Source of the DNA: Bacteroidota bacterium
Lineage (GTDB): Bacteria; Bacteroidota; Ignavibacteria; Ignavibacteriales; Ignavibacteriaceae
Reading direction: 5' to 3'
Length of the DNA stretch: 64,000 bases
NCBI GenBank assembly: GCA_021815405.1
Contig: JAKAGV010000009.1
Coordinates: 1-64,000, forward strand
Of the stretch, positions 18,174-27,019 are shown piece by piece (position 1 is the first letter of the stretch; the number at the start of each line of letters is the position of its first letter). The position numbers and the translations under genes are program-made. The notes under the pieces are model-generated. The model did no database searches, had not been told where the DNA came from, and was given only the letters and a program-made list of their open reading frames with translations.

Positions 18174-18926
18174 AATTCAAAATTATCTTCATATCTTGAC
18201 CTTGACGGGATCAAAATCGCAAATACCGATTTACTCTCGCTAAAATTATATTTCAAGTATCTCCTTGTAAATAATGAAAAACCATTTCACATTGTTACTT
18301 TCAATTTGGACTTTTATTATAATGTCAGTAATAATAAAAATTTTTATAATATATGCGCCAATGCCGATTTAGTTGTCCCTGACGGTTATGGAATTATTTT
18401 TCTCCTAAAAAGAAAGTATAAGAAAAAAATAAATAGAATTACAGGTAATCAGTTATTTATCCTATTACTTGAAATAGCTGATGAGCTAGGATTAAGGGCA
18501 GCATTTGTCGGCTCATCTGGCCAGGTTCAATTAAAATTAAAAGAAAAAATAAAACGATTATTTCCATCGATAAATATTGTAAACTCTATTTCGCCTATTC
18601 AATATTTTGAAAATTATGAACATGAGAATAATAGAATAATCGAAGAACTTAGAAGTGCAAAACCGGGCATCGTTTTCGTTGGACTAAGTTCGTTCAGACA
18701 AGTCGTCTGGATAAATCAAATTAGAAATTTAGTGAATGCAAATATTTATATAGGAGTAGGGGCAGCATTTGATTACTTTACGGGCTGCAAAAAAAGAGCT
18801 CCTCTCTTAATTCAATCAATTGGACTGGAATGGTTATGGAGGGTTCTACTGGAACCAAAAAGATTATTTAAAAGGTATATAATTAATGATATTCCTTTTT
18901 TCATTAAAACCTATTTAAGGAAATAG
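18171..18926 (+). CDS. WecG/TagA/CpsF-family glycosyltransferase; probable ATT start
   Basis: A 251-residue enzyme of the N-acetylmannosaminyl-/UDP-sugar transferase family that acts on undecaprenyl-linked glycans. ICANADLVVPDGYGI, ITGNQLFILLLE, AAFVGSSG, PGIVFVGLSSFRQ and YIGVGAAFDYFTG are family motifs. The first conventional start in frame is TTG at 18306, but homology clearly extends upstream: DLDGIKIANTD and KPFHIVTFNLDFYY match the N-terminal half of the family fold. No ATG, GTG or TTG exists in frame between the stop at 18132 and 18306. ATT at 18171, with AGGA at 18161-18164 six bases before it, gives the usual family length. It heads a two-gene plus-strand unit divergent from the C25 gene. 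Confidence 0.8.
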   Translation: MNSKLSSYLDLDGIKIANTDLLSLKLYFKYLLVNNEKPFHIVTFNLDFYYNVSNNKNFYNICANADLVVPDGYGIIFLLKRKYKKKINRITGNQLFILLLEIADELGLRAAFVGSSGQVQLKLKEKIKRLFPSINIVNSISPIQYFENYEHENNRIIEELRSAKPGIVFVGLSSFRQVVWINQIRNLVNANIYIGVGAAFDYFTGCKKRAPLLIQSIGLEWLWRVLLEPKRLFKRYIINDIPFFIKTYLRK

Positions 18927-18927
18927 T

Positions 18928-19998
18928 TTGGAATCAATGGAACTTAGAAATAAAAAAATATTATATATTGTTAAGACTTTGGATGTCGGCGGAGCTGAAA
19001 GGTTTACTTTTAATTTATGTAAGCACTTTGTAAACGCCTTCTCACAAGTTGCCGTTTTCTCTTCCGGAGGAATATTTGAAGAAGAGCTTAAAAAGATTGG
19101 TGTCAAAATATTTCTTTCAAATCTCGCTGATAAAAGAGGAATTCTTAATTTCTTTAGGCTGCGAAGAGAATTAAAAAAAATTTTATACGAAAATAATTTT
19201 GATTTAATTCATTGCCAGCATAGATATTTTGTGCCAATGATAAAATCTTTAAAGCAAAAGAATTTTAAGCTAATCTATACTTCAAATAATTATTTTAATG
19301 ATTTACTGCAATATTTATTATTCCCAGATGTTGCGGTTGCAATATCTAATTCTATATTTGAAAATTTAAAGAAAACATTATTATTAAAAAAAGATAAAAT
19401 CCGACTGATTAATTATGGAGTTGAAGTAAGTAAATACGAAATTAAAATGTCGAATAATTATGCGTTAGGATTTGTGGGTAGACTAATAATAGAGAAAGGC
19501 ATATTAGAATTAGCTGAGGCATTCAAAATTCTTTCCGCATCGTATCCCAATATTAAATTAATTTATAGGGGCAAAGGTAAAGACTTACCATCACTTACAA
19601 AATATATAGGCGATAACAATTTAATAGATAAAGTAAAAATAGATGAGCCCAGTGATGATTTGGTAAATGTATACAAGGATATTGATATACTTGTGCTTCC
19701 TTCTAAAATGAATGAAGGTTTACCAATCTCTATTTTGGAGGCTATGTCTAAAGGTATCTTAATTGTTGCAACAAATGTCGGAGCAATAAATGATGTCCTT
19801 ATAAATTATAAAACGGGAGTTATTTTAGAAAGTCCGTTTGCTAATGAATTGGTTCAGAAAATTAGTTCCTTACTTGATAACAAAGATATTATTGGAAAAA
19901 TAAGAAAAGAGGCAATTGATTTGGTAAGAAAAAATTATAATATTGATAATCTATTTTTGAGATATGAGGAACTCTATTTTAATGTAATCCATTTTTAA
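18928..19998 (+). CDS. GT4-family glycosyltransferase
   Basis: A 356-residue GT-B fold transferase. The N-terminal acceptor domain opens with ILYIVKTLDVGGAERFTFNL. The C-terminal nucleotide-sugar domain has LGFVGRLIIEKGILELAEAF and the EX7E-like EGLPISILEAMSKG. The TTG at 18928 has AAGG seven bases upstream and follows the wecG-like stop by one base; ATG at 18937 is the alternative. It probably adds a sugar to the surface polysaccharide or O-antigen begun by the preceding enzyme. Donor and acceptor cannot be read from sequence. The gene ends only eight bases from the convergent GT9 gene. Confidence 0.85.
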   Translation: MESMELRNKKILYIVKTLDVGGAERFTFNLCKHFVNAFSQVAVFSSGGIFEEELKKIGVKIFLSNLADKRGILNFFRLRRELKKILYENNFDLIHCQHRYFVPMIKSLKQKNFKLIYTSNNYFNDLLQYLLFPDVAVAISNSIFENLKKTLLLKKDKIRLINYGVEVSKYEIKMSNNYALGFVGRLIIEKGILELAEAFKILSASYPNIKLIYRGKGKDLPSLTKYIGDNNLIDKVKIDEPSDDLVNVYKDIDILVLPSKMNEGLPISILEAMSKGILIVATNVGAINDVLINYKTGVILESPFANELVQKISSLLDNKDIIGKIRKEAIDLVRKNYNIDNLFLRYEELYFNVIHF

Positions 19999-20005
19999 GT
20001 TTAAA

Positions 20006-21109
20006 TTAGTTTAATAATTTATTTGCTTTTTCAATTACTATATCTAATGGAACTTTTGTAAGACAGTATTTTTCACTATAAATACATTTCCATTCACAAT
20101 CAAAGCATTCTAACAAATAATAAAGAAAACTTCGTTTTTCATCTTCCATAAAAGGAAAATATTTTCCATAATTTCCGCCGCCGATTATTGCAATTAAAGG
20201 TATATTAAATTTTAATGCTGCATGTGTTAACCCGGAATCGTTTCCTATAAATAAAGCACAATTTTTAATTATCTGTAATACTTCTAATAGCTCAGTTTTT
20301 CCTATTAAATTTATAATATTGTCGTAAATTTTTGGTAATAAAAATGAGTTATCTTTCTCCTTTGAATTTCCAACTAAAACTATTTGATATGTTGAAGATA
20401 ATTGTTTGCTTATTTCCAAATAGTTATTCAATCCATAAGCCCTAGAATTATCAGAAGAAAATGGTGAGATAACAATAAATTTATTATTTAATAATTTTGT
20501 TTTAGTAGAATTAAACAGATTACTGTTTTTTGTTGATATAATTGGTCTATCTTTTTTAGTTGTTCTTTTAAATACTTCAATATGTTTTTCATATTCATTT
20601 TTATATTCTTTAAAAAGAATATCATTATATTTTTTATCAATCCTTATTCCAAAACATTTTTTTAAATATTTCCAATTTGAATTTAGACAATAGATTTGTT
20701 TGGAACCCGAAAGTAAAGCTAATTCATCACAGGTTACTCCTCGTGCGGAAGTTAAATTATATGTTTGGTTATATTCCAAGCTCCTTAATTTTTTAATAAA
20801 ATTAATTCTATAAAATATTGACCATTTGTATTTTTTATAATCCCATTCGACAATATTAAATCTGCCTGAATACTCTTTAAATATTGAAGAATATTCCTTC
20901 TTAATTACTAAGTACAGCTGCAAATCATTTCTAAAACAATGTTCATTTTCTAAAAACATGCTTGAAATAATTATATCACCAATTTGCCCGGTGTTTATGA
21001 AAAGTATTCCTTCTTTATTTGTTCGTTTCTGTTTAAAGAAGATCGAAAGTATTTTTAGGATAATGAATGCTATAGTATTATTGATATAAATTATAAGAGT
21101 TGGTTTCAT
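20006..21109 (-). CDS. GT9-family (heptosyltransferase-like) glycosyltransferase
   Basis: A 367-residue protein with the glycosyltransferase 9 pattern: INTGQIGDIIISSMFLE near the N-terminus, ISPFSSDNSRAYGLNNYLEIS in the middle and FIGNDSGLTHAALKFNIPLIAIIGG in the donor site. A cysteine cluster near the C-terminus (CFDCEWKCIYSEKYC) is common in this family. It likely transfers heptose or a related sugar onto LPS core or an O-antigen primer. It is the last gene of a four-gene minus-strand group, 58 bases after the GT2 gene. Base composition is particularly AT-rich, as is usual in polysaccharide clusters. Confidence 0.85.
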   Translation of the reverse strand: MKPTLIIYINNTIAFIILKILSIFFKQKRTNKEGILFINTGQIGDIIISSMFLENEHCFRNDLQLYLVIKKEYSSIFKEYSGRFNIVEWDYKKYKWSIFYRINFIKKLRSLEYNQTYNLTSARGVTCDELALLSGSKQIYCLNSNWKYLKKCFGIRIDKKYNDILFKEYKNEYEKHIEVFKRTTKKDRPIISTKNSNLFNSTKTKLLNNKFIVISPFSSDNSRAYGLNNYLEISKQLSSTYQIVLVGNSKEKDNSFLLPKIYDNIINLIGKTELLEVLQIIKNCALFIGNDSGLTHAALKFNIPLIAIIGGGNYGKYFPFMEDEKRSFLYYLLECFDCEWKCIYSEKYCLTKVPLDIVIEKANKLLN

Positions 21110-21167
21110 ATAAATATCAATTTTTCCTTTACATATATAGATTCATTAACTCAGTAATAATTTTATA

Positions 21168-22082
21168 TTAATGATTCTTATAATTGGGGAAAAAATCTCG
21201 ATCAATAAAAGCAATTAAATTAAGATATTTTTTTTGATTCTCATGGTTAAACGGACTTCGTTTCTTAAAATATTTTTTAAAATTCTTCATGATATCAAAT
21301 AAAGCCTTAAAAAATATTTTCCAGTATGAATAAAAAATTGAAATTATTAACCTATTCACAATTAATTTAACCCCAAAATATATCAAATATTTAAATTGAT
21401 AATTCTGAATAATAAAAATTGAGTAGCCGACAAAAAAATAATAATATCGTTTCTCTGATTTCAAAATGTCAGATTTAATTACACCGCGACTTCTTGGGCT
21501 AAAATTATGAACAATTAGTGCTGAGTCATTATAAATAATTGAATAACCGGCCTTTAAGCTTCTTGCACTCAGGTCCAGTTCATTATGATATAAAAAATAA
21601 TCCTCACTATAGCCACCAATCAATTCTATTAATTCCTTTTTAAAAAGTGCACCGCATCCTATAAATGAAAATGAGTTATTTTTAAACATTTCAGTTTCTA
21701 CTACATTCAGATACTTATTGTAAATTTTAAGCGCTACTATTCCAATTTTATTATCACTCATAAAACTTTTCAAACCTACTTCAATTGTATCTCGTTCCGG
21801 AAAACTATCGTCGTCAAGTATCATTATATATTCTCCTTTTGAAATCTTGAAACCCAAATTAGCGGCTGATGCTCCGATATTTTCACTTAAAGCAATCAAT
21901 TTTACTTTATCAAATTCGTTTTCCACCATTTCTTTAGTTCCGTCGATTGATGCATTATCGATTACAATCACTTCAATATTTTTATAATTCTGTTCATAAA
22001 CTTTTGTTAAAGTGTTTCTTAGTTCTTCTCTTCTATTAAAAGATAAAATATTGACTGATACAAGCGGATTATTTCCCATCAT
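21168..22082 (-). CDS. GT2-family glycosyltransferase (rhamnosyl/galactofuranosyl type)
   Basis: A 304-residue GT-A fold enzyme: VSVNILSFNRREELRNTL at the start, VIVIDNASIDGT, the metal-binding acidic motif LDDDSFPER, and GCGALFKKELIELIGGYSEDYFLYHNELDLSAR. Hydrophobic segments near the C-terminus suggest membrane association. Its start overlaps the end of the UDP-galactopyranose mutase gene by 14 bases, so co-translation is likely. That coupling hints that it may use UDP-galactofuranose, but this is inference. Confidence 0.87.
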   Translation of the reverse strand: MMGNNPLVSVNILSFNRREELRNTLTKVYEQNYKNIEVIVIDNASIDGTKEMVENEFDKVKLIALSENIGASAANLGFKISKGEYIMILDDDSFPERDTIEVGLKSFMSDNKIGIVALKIYNKYLNVVETEMFKNNSFSFIGCGALFKKELIELIGGYSEDYFLYHNELDLSARSLKAGYSIIYNDSALIVHNFSPRSRGVIKSDILKSEKRYYYFFVGYSIFIIQNYQFKYLIYFGVKLIVNRLIISIFYSYWKIFFKALFDIMKNFKKYFKKRSPFNHENQKKYLNLIAFIDRDFFPNYKNH

Positions 22083-23175
22083 TTAGTAATTCTCTAAATT
22101 TTTTTAAAGAATTCGCCGCTGCCTGATCCATATTATAATATTGATACTCGGCAAGCCTGCCGCAAAATATAACGTTCTTAATTTTTTGTGTTTCTAATTT
22201 ATATCTTAGAAAAAGTTCTCTATTAATATCAGTTGGCACTGGGTAATATGGTTCCCCTTCTTTTTCAGTATATTCATATGAAATCGTAGTTGAATTTGAT
22301 TTTTGACCTGATAAGTATTTATATTCTGTTACTCTTGTATATTGAACCATTTCTTCAACATAGTTAATTACAGCGGATTCTTGAAAGTTTTCAACTCCTA
22401 AATTTTCAAACTCAAACCTAATTGATCGGTATGGCAGTTTTCCAAATCTATAATCAAAGAAATAATCAATCGGACCGGTATATATCATTTTATTAAACTC
22501 AATATCCTCTATTATTTTTTTATAATCTGTATTTAAAATAACTTCAATATTATTATGCTTTAACATTCTCTCAAACATTTTTGTATATCCTTCTTTAGGC
22601 ATATATTGATACTTATCCGTAAAGTATCTGCAATCATCATTTAATCTAACAGGTATCCTTCCGCAGACTTGGGCAGATAGTTCTCTCGGCTCTAAGCTCC
22701 ATTGTTTTTGAGTATAATATTTAAAAAATTTCTCAAATAAGTCAACCCCAACTTGATTAATTATTATATCTTCAGAATTCTTTATCGGATACCTTTTCTC
22801 TCTAACTTTTTCAAAATAATTTTTTACTTCATATGCAGATTGAAAATTTTTATTGTACAATTTGTTTATCGTAATCCTATTTATGGGTATGGGATATAAT
22901 TCGTCTTTTATTTTTGCTAATACTTTGTGCTCATAAAACCGCCACTCGGTAAACTGAGATATGTAGTCAAATACCATTTTGCTGTTAGTATGGAAAATAT
23001 GCGGTCCGTATTTGTGTACTAATATTCCATGCTCGTCATATTCATCATATGCATTTCCTCCAATATGATTACGCTTTTCTACAATTAAAACTTTCTTGTT
23101 TAACTGGGACGCAATTCTTTCTGCCATAACTGAACCAGCAAAGCCGGCACCGACAATCAGAAAATCATATTTCAT
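22069..23175 (-). CDS. glf: UDP-galactopyranose mutase
   Basis: A 368-residue FAD enzyme that interconverts UDP-galactopyranose and UDP-galactofuranose. The N-terminal dinucleotide motif is VGAGFAGSVMAERIA, followed by VEKRNHIGGNAYDE and the signature HKYGPHIFHTNSK. FFKYYTQKQWSLEPREL, RIPVRLNDDCRYFTD and CGRLAEYQYYNMDQA are typical of Glf. Length matches the family. The start overlaps the flippase gene by four bases and the end overlaps the GT2 gene by 14. Its presence says the exported glycan contains galactofuranose. Confidence 0.95.
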   Translation of the reverse strand: MKYDFLIVGAGFAGSVMAERIASQLNKKVLIVEKRNHIGGNAYDEYDEHGILVHKYGPHIFHTNSKMVFDYISQFTEWRFYEHKVLAKIKDELYPIPINRITINKLYNKNFQSAYEVKNYFEKVREKRYPIKNSEDIIINQVGVDLFEKFFKYYTQKQWSLEPRELSAQVCGRIPVRLNDDCRYFTDKYQYMPKEGYTKMFERMLKHNNIEVILNTDYKKIIEDIEFNKMIYTGPIDYFFDYRFGKLPYRSIRFEFENLGVENFQESAVINYVEEMVQYTRVTEYKYLSGQKSNSTTISYEYTEKEGEPYYPVPTDINRELFLRYKLETQKIKNVIFCGRLAEYQYYNMDQAAANSLKKFRELLNDGK

Positions 23176-24410
23176 GAAGCAAATACTTTATAAGTGTTTT
23201 TATTAAATAAATAAAATACTCCTAAAAATACGGCTGCCTCCGACAATAAAGTTGCAAAGGCTGCTCCGACATAAGTATACTTAGGTATTAACAAAATATT
23301 AAGGATTATATTAGCCAAAGCACCAAACGCTACTGCAAATGAGTAATGCTTCTGTTTACCCCATGCAATTAAAGGATTACCTAAAAATACATTAACACTT
23401 ATTACCAATATATTTAATGCTAGAATTAAGAGAGGCGCTTCTGCGTTTGTATACTGCTTACCGAATATAAGATTAACAATTAAATCTGCATCAAAAAAAA
23501 TAAACATACATATTACAATTCCGGTTCCAAACATAAAAAAAGCATATTGTTTAATTATTTTTCGGAACTCGAAAGATTTATTTAGCCCAATTTTAGACAA
23601 AGATGGGAAGAATGAATTTAGCACTAATGATATCGGAATTATTCCAGCTAAGAATATTTTGTATGCCGCGCTGTAAATTCCAACATCCCTTTCAGGTTTC
23701 ATATACCCCAGCATTACCATATCAAGATTATAATATATGGCAATCATAAACGAGGAAAACACTAACGGCAGTGATTCTTTAATAATAGTTTTAAGATAAT
23801 CTTTATCCAATCGTAGGGTAAGTTTATTATATCTTGAGTTAAATATTTTCAAGAGCCAAGCCGAATTTATAAGATTGGAAAATACAATTATTCCAGCCGC
23901 AATTGTCAGATCATTTTCTTTTTTAACAAAAATGATTATTCCTAATAGTGAAAGCAGATTGGTTGCAATTTGCCGAACTGCAATCAGCCACATTTTTTCT
24001 ATCCCCATGAAAAACCAATTTATTGATATGGCGTTTACTAATAAATTGACCGCTGTAATCAACAGTACAATTTTAACTGTTAGCGGCTTGTCAATTAACA
24101 AAACGATTATTAAAAATAAAGTATACCATACAACTGCAAATAAAATTCTAATTGATAAAATATTATTAACTAATTTTGATGATTGGTTTTTATCTTTTGC
24201 AATCTCTCTGGTCCCATAGGTATCTAACCCGAAATTTACCATTAACAAAAAATAAGAAACGAACGCTGTTGCAAATCCTAAAATACCGAATCCTTCAGGC
24301 TTAAGAATCCTTCCCAGGTATGCTGCCATTATAAGAGCATTTATTTTGCTAATAACTTCGGCGCCTGTCAGTGATACTAAATTTTTAAATATTTGATTAG
24401 ATATCCTCAT
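23172..24410 (-). CDS. Polysaccharide flippase (Wzx/MATE-like oligosaccharide transporter)
   Basis: A 412-residue integral membrane protein with about 12-14 hydrophobic helices. It starts FKNLVSLTGAEVISKINALIMAAYLGRILKPEGFGILGFA, the usual opening of the RfbX/Wzx group, and later has NFGLDTYGTREIAKD. These proteins move undecaprenyl-linked oligosaccharide units across the inner membrane. It is the first gene of the minus-strand polysaccharide unit flippase-glf-GT2-GT9, so its promoter should lie in 24411-24762, where an 11-base tandem repeat is found. No polymerase (Wzy) or ligase is present in the window. Confidence 0.9.
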   Translation of the reverse strand: MRISNQIFKNLVSLTGAEVISKINALIMAAYLGRILKPEGFGILGFATAFVSYFLLMVNFGLDTYGTREIAKDKNQSSKLVNNILSIRILFAVVWYTLFLIIVLLIDKPLTVKIVLLITAVNLLVNAISINWFFMGIEKMWLIAVRQIATNLLSLLGIIIFVKKENDLTIAAGIIVFSNLINSAWLLKIFNSRYNKLTLRLDKDYLKTIIKESLPLVFSSFMIAIYYNLDMVMLGYMKPERDVGIYSAAYKIFLAGIIPISLVLNSFFPSLSKIGLNKSFEFRKIIKQYAFFMFGTGIVICMFIFFDADLIVNLIFGKQYTNAEAPLLILALNILVISVNVFLGNPLIAWGKQKHYSFAVAFGALANIILNILLIPKYTYVGAAFATLLSEAAVFLGVFYLFNKNTYKVFAS

Positions 24411-24551
24411 TTGTTAGTTTCAAAAATAGTTAAGCCTAGTTTCATTTGTAATTAAGATTTTATTTCTATAGTTTACCAAATAAATTTTATAATCGTTTTA
24501 ATCGATACAATAACTTAAATACATGTCCTTTTAATCAAACCTTCACCCTTC

Positions 24552-24584
24552 TGAAAACGTCTTGAAATCGTCTTGAAAACGTCT
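24552..24584. repeat. Three tandem 11-base repeats (TGAAAACGTCT)
   Basis: TGAAAACGTCT, TGAAATCGTCT and TGAAAACGTCT follow each other without gap, about 140 bases upstream of the flippase start codon. A period near one helical turn would place three identical sites on the same DNA face. The remainder of the 352-base interval 24411-24762 is AT-rich with no gene. Confidence 0.7.
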
Positions 24585-24762
24585 TAACTATACTTTAATT
24601 GCTCTTATCTTCCTATGTTATTCCTATCAGCATAAACTTTATAAACAATTCCAAGACTCCATTACTCCATTTTTCAATTATCTAAATAAAACTAGTAACT
24701 AATCGATAATGTCTGTAATAATATACAAATTTAATTTGTAAGATTGGGTAAATTAATGGAAT

Positions 24763-26172
24763 TTACTTTTTAGCCAGCCAACTCTCCGGGTTCTGCTTGT
24801 TCCGCGAGTTCCATATCTCAAAGTGAAGTATATTCCCTTCCAGGCTTTCTCCAACTTTTCCAATTATTGTCCCCGCTTTTACTCTGTCACCCTCTTTAAC
24901 ATAAATGTCTGATAAATGACTATACACTGTTCGGTAATCTCCTTTATGAGTTAATATTAAAACACTGCCATATCCCGGCAGCCAATCTATTACCGATACT
25001 ACTCCATCTGCAACTGCATGCACATCCGCATCGGGAGTCGTCTTAATGTCTATACCATAGTTAAGCGTAACCGTATTTAGTTTTTCATTTCGGTTCTCGC
25101 CAAAGTCTCTTACTACTCTCCCCCGACTTACCGGCCAGTTCAGCCTTCCCTTTAATGCCGCAAAAGAAGAAAACCCGGCTGTGGATAAATCAACATCGTA
25201 AGGCTTTTCTTCAAGTGGTGCACTCTCTGCAACATCTGATTTGGATGCGTAGTTTTTAACAGTAGAAGATGATTTTAATTTAGCAAGTCTCCTTGCTTCT
25301 GCCTCAGCTTTTCGTCTTGCTTCCTCTTCTGCAATCAATCTGGATATTAGATTTTGAATTTTAATTTCGGCATTTCTTTTTGCATCAAGCTCACCACGAA
25401 GCGCTGCTTTGTCATGCCTAATAGATGCTAATAATCTTTTTCTTTCCGTCCGTTTTATTTCAAGATTTTTCTCTTCACCGGTTTTCTCATCAGCCAGATT
25501 CGACTTTTCTTCTTTCTCCTTAATTAAAGAATTCTTTGCCGTTATCAAATCATCTTCTTTACTCCGAAGCTTAGATAAATCTCTTTCTCTCTGTTCCGAA
25601 AACTTCTTCAGATATTTGTAACGTAAAATTGCCTGCTCGAAAGAAGCGGCATCAAGTACACTTACCCACTCATCAATCTTTCCGTGTTTATATATAGCAA
25701 CAACGTACTTTGCATAATTACCTTTCAGCTCTTTCACTTCCCTCTTAAGCTCGTTAATATTGCCTTGTGTTTGAAGGATCTCTTGTCTTTTGACCTGCTC
25801 TTCTGCTTTAAGTTTATTAATTAAATTATGCAGAAGAAAACTTTGACGGTTATAATTATCCAGCACATTAAATGATTCTTTCTCTTTGGCAGACTTTATC
25901 TTAAGTTCATTTTCAAGTGAAGTGATCTGCTCCTTAATTTGCTGAAGTTCATTCTGTTTCTGCGATATTTTCACAGCCCCAATTGATGCCGGCTTCTTTA
26001 TCTGGGCAGTACATATAGAAACAGTAGAAAAGATAATTAGAGGAATTAGAAAAAGTTTTGAAGATACCAATCCGGTAATTCTAATAAGATTATAAACGCA
26101 TAAAGGTATGGATGTATGATTGCATGATTTCGTATTTCTGGCTTCATACTCCATACTCCTTACTCCATACAA
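24763..26172 (-). CDS. EnvC-like murein hydrolase activator (coiled coil plus M23 domain)
   Basis: A 469-residue protein. A hydrophobic export signal (KLFLIPLIIFSTVSICTAQ) begins only at about residue 39. A long coiled coil follows (~60-300, QNELQQIKEQITSLENELKI ... RKAEAEARRLAKL), then an M23/LytM domain (~345-469) with NYGIDIKTTPDADVHAVADG and SLEGNILHFEIW. The usual first metal-binding H of HxGxD is replaced (N-Y-G-I-D), so it is probably an inactive activator of amidases in daughter-cell separation, as for EnvC. ATG 26172 is the longest start, but the first ~34 residues are encoded by simple repeats. TTG at 26070 directly before the signal peptide is a likelier start. Last gene of the unit with the lipoproteins. 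Confidence 0.85.
   Translation of the reverse strand: MYGVRSMEYEARNTKSCNHTSIPLCVYNLIRITGLVSSKLFLIPLIIFSTVSICTAQIKKPASIGAVKISQKQNELQQIKEQITSLENELKIKSAKEKESFNVLDNYNRQSFLLHNLINKLKAEEQVKRQEILQTQGNINELKREVKELKGNYAKYVVAIYKHGKIDEWVSVLDAASFEQAILRYKYLKKFSEQRERDLSKLRSKEDDLITAKNSLIKEKEEKSNLADEKTGEEKNLEIKRTERKRLLASIRHDKAALRGELDAKRNAEIKIQNLISRLIAEEEARRKAEAEARRLAKLKSSSTVKNYASKSDVAESAPLEEKPYDVDLSTAGFSSFAALKGRLNWPVSRGRVVRDFGENRNEKLNTVTLNYGIDIKTTPDADVHAVADGVVSVIDWLPGYGSVLILTHKGDYRTVYSHLSDIYVKEGDRVKAGTIIGKVGESLEGNILHFEIWNSRNKQNPESWLAKK
26145..26170. repeat. 7-base tandem repeat (CATACTC)
   Basis: About 3.7 copies of CATACTC (one unit variant CTTACTC). The repeat lies inside the longest possible reading frame of the EnvC-like gene, upstream of its signal peptide, and argues that this stretch is not really coding. 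Confidence 0.6.
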
Positions 26173-26182
26173 TCAATAGCTT

Positions 26183-27019
26183 CTACCACTTAATAATGGT
26201 CGCGTCGCTTGGAACATTAAAACCGATAAAGGTATTCGGTTCGTTAGCTTTTAGAGTTTTATATTTGATCGACACATCTTCATCCTGTCTTTTATCCTGA
26301 ACTTCAATCGAATATGGAATAGACACATTTTGAAGATAATCGAAATCGGAATACTTGCCATCAAGTATTACATTCCCGGATGCATCTGTAGTTTTAAAGC
26401 TTGTAATGCCCAAACTTCTTATATCTATTTTGTATTGCGTGGTAATATTGGTAACCGAATCCACATATGTTAAAACATATTTGTCATAATCAACCGAGTA
26501 TTTAGTAGGTGGATTGTATAAATGCTTTGTTAAATTTACTGAACCAACAAATGCATCTATAATATCGCTGAATGGTAGGTCTATCTTAAAAATATTCTTT
26601 AAAACATCTTCGGTAAGTACTCCTTCATAGGCTGTATTATGGAGTGCATCATAAAAAATAAAATTGTTGTTTGTAACCAGAGCTTCCGCAAGTTGAATAC
26701 CAAACGGTCCCATTATAGCCAGATAAATTGAATCCGGTTTTACTAATGTAATCTGGAATGTTGCTTTATTATCCATCTGTGCAGTCTTAATGAAGAGCGT
26801 TCCTGTACCTTCAAAATTCTTAATGCGCATCCGGTTGACTTCCAACTTCGCAACCAATCTTTCTGCAGGAAGTATTTCTACTTCTTCTGTTGGTTTAGAC
26901 GGCACGCACCCGGGAATCATAAAAATATAAATGATGAGCCCTGCAAGTGCGGTAAATAAACTTCCTGTTAGTCGTTTCAAATTATTTGGATTTCCTTTAA
27001 CAATCGAAAGTAATTTCAA
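26183..27019 (-). CDS. Lipoprotein resembling DUF4292/LolB-like proteins
   Basis: A 278-residue lipoprotein. A hydrophobic segment ends in the lipobox FMIPGC (cysteine about residue 38). The body alternates short beta strands (FEGTGTLFIKTAQMDNKATFQITLVKPDSIYLAIMGPFGIQLAEALVTNNNFIFYD), in the style of LolA/LolB-fold DUF4292 proteins of Bacteroidota. These may handle lipoproteins at the outer membrane. Function here is inferred from fold-like pattern and position between a TPR lipoprotein (four-base overlap, 27016-27019) and an EnvC-like protein. This three-gene order is frequent in the group as far as I recall. Confidence 0.7.
   Translation of the reverse strand: MKLLSIVKGNPNNLKRLTGSLFTALAGLIIYIFMIPGCVPSKPTEEVEILPAERLVAKLEVNRMRIKNFEGTGTLFIKTAQMDNKATFQITLVKPDSIYLAIMGPFGIQLAEALVTNNNFIFYDALHNTAYEGVLTEDVLKNIFKIDLPFSDIIDAFVGSVNLTKHLYNPPTKYSVDYDKYVLTYVDSVTNITTQYKIDIRSLGITSFKTTDASGNVILDGKYSDFDYLQNVSIPYSIEVQDKRQDEDVSIKYKTLKANEPNTFIGFNVPSDATIIKW

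Noticed and set aside
24552-24584. CRISPR-like array
   Set aside because: The units are only 11 bases, contiguous, with no spacers and no cas genes nearby.
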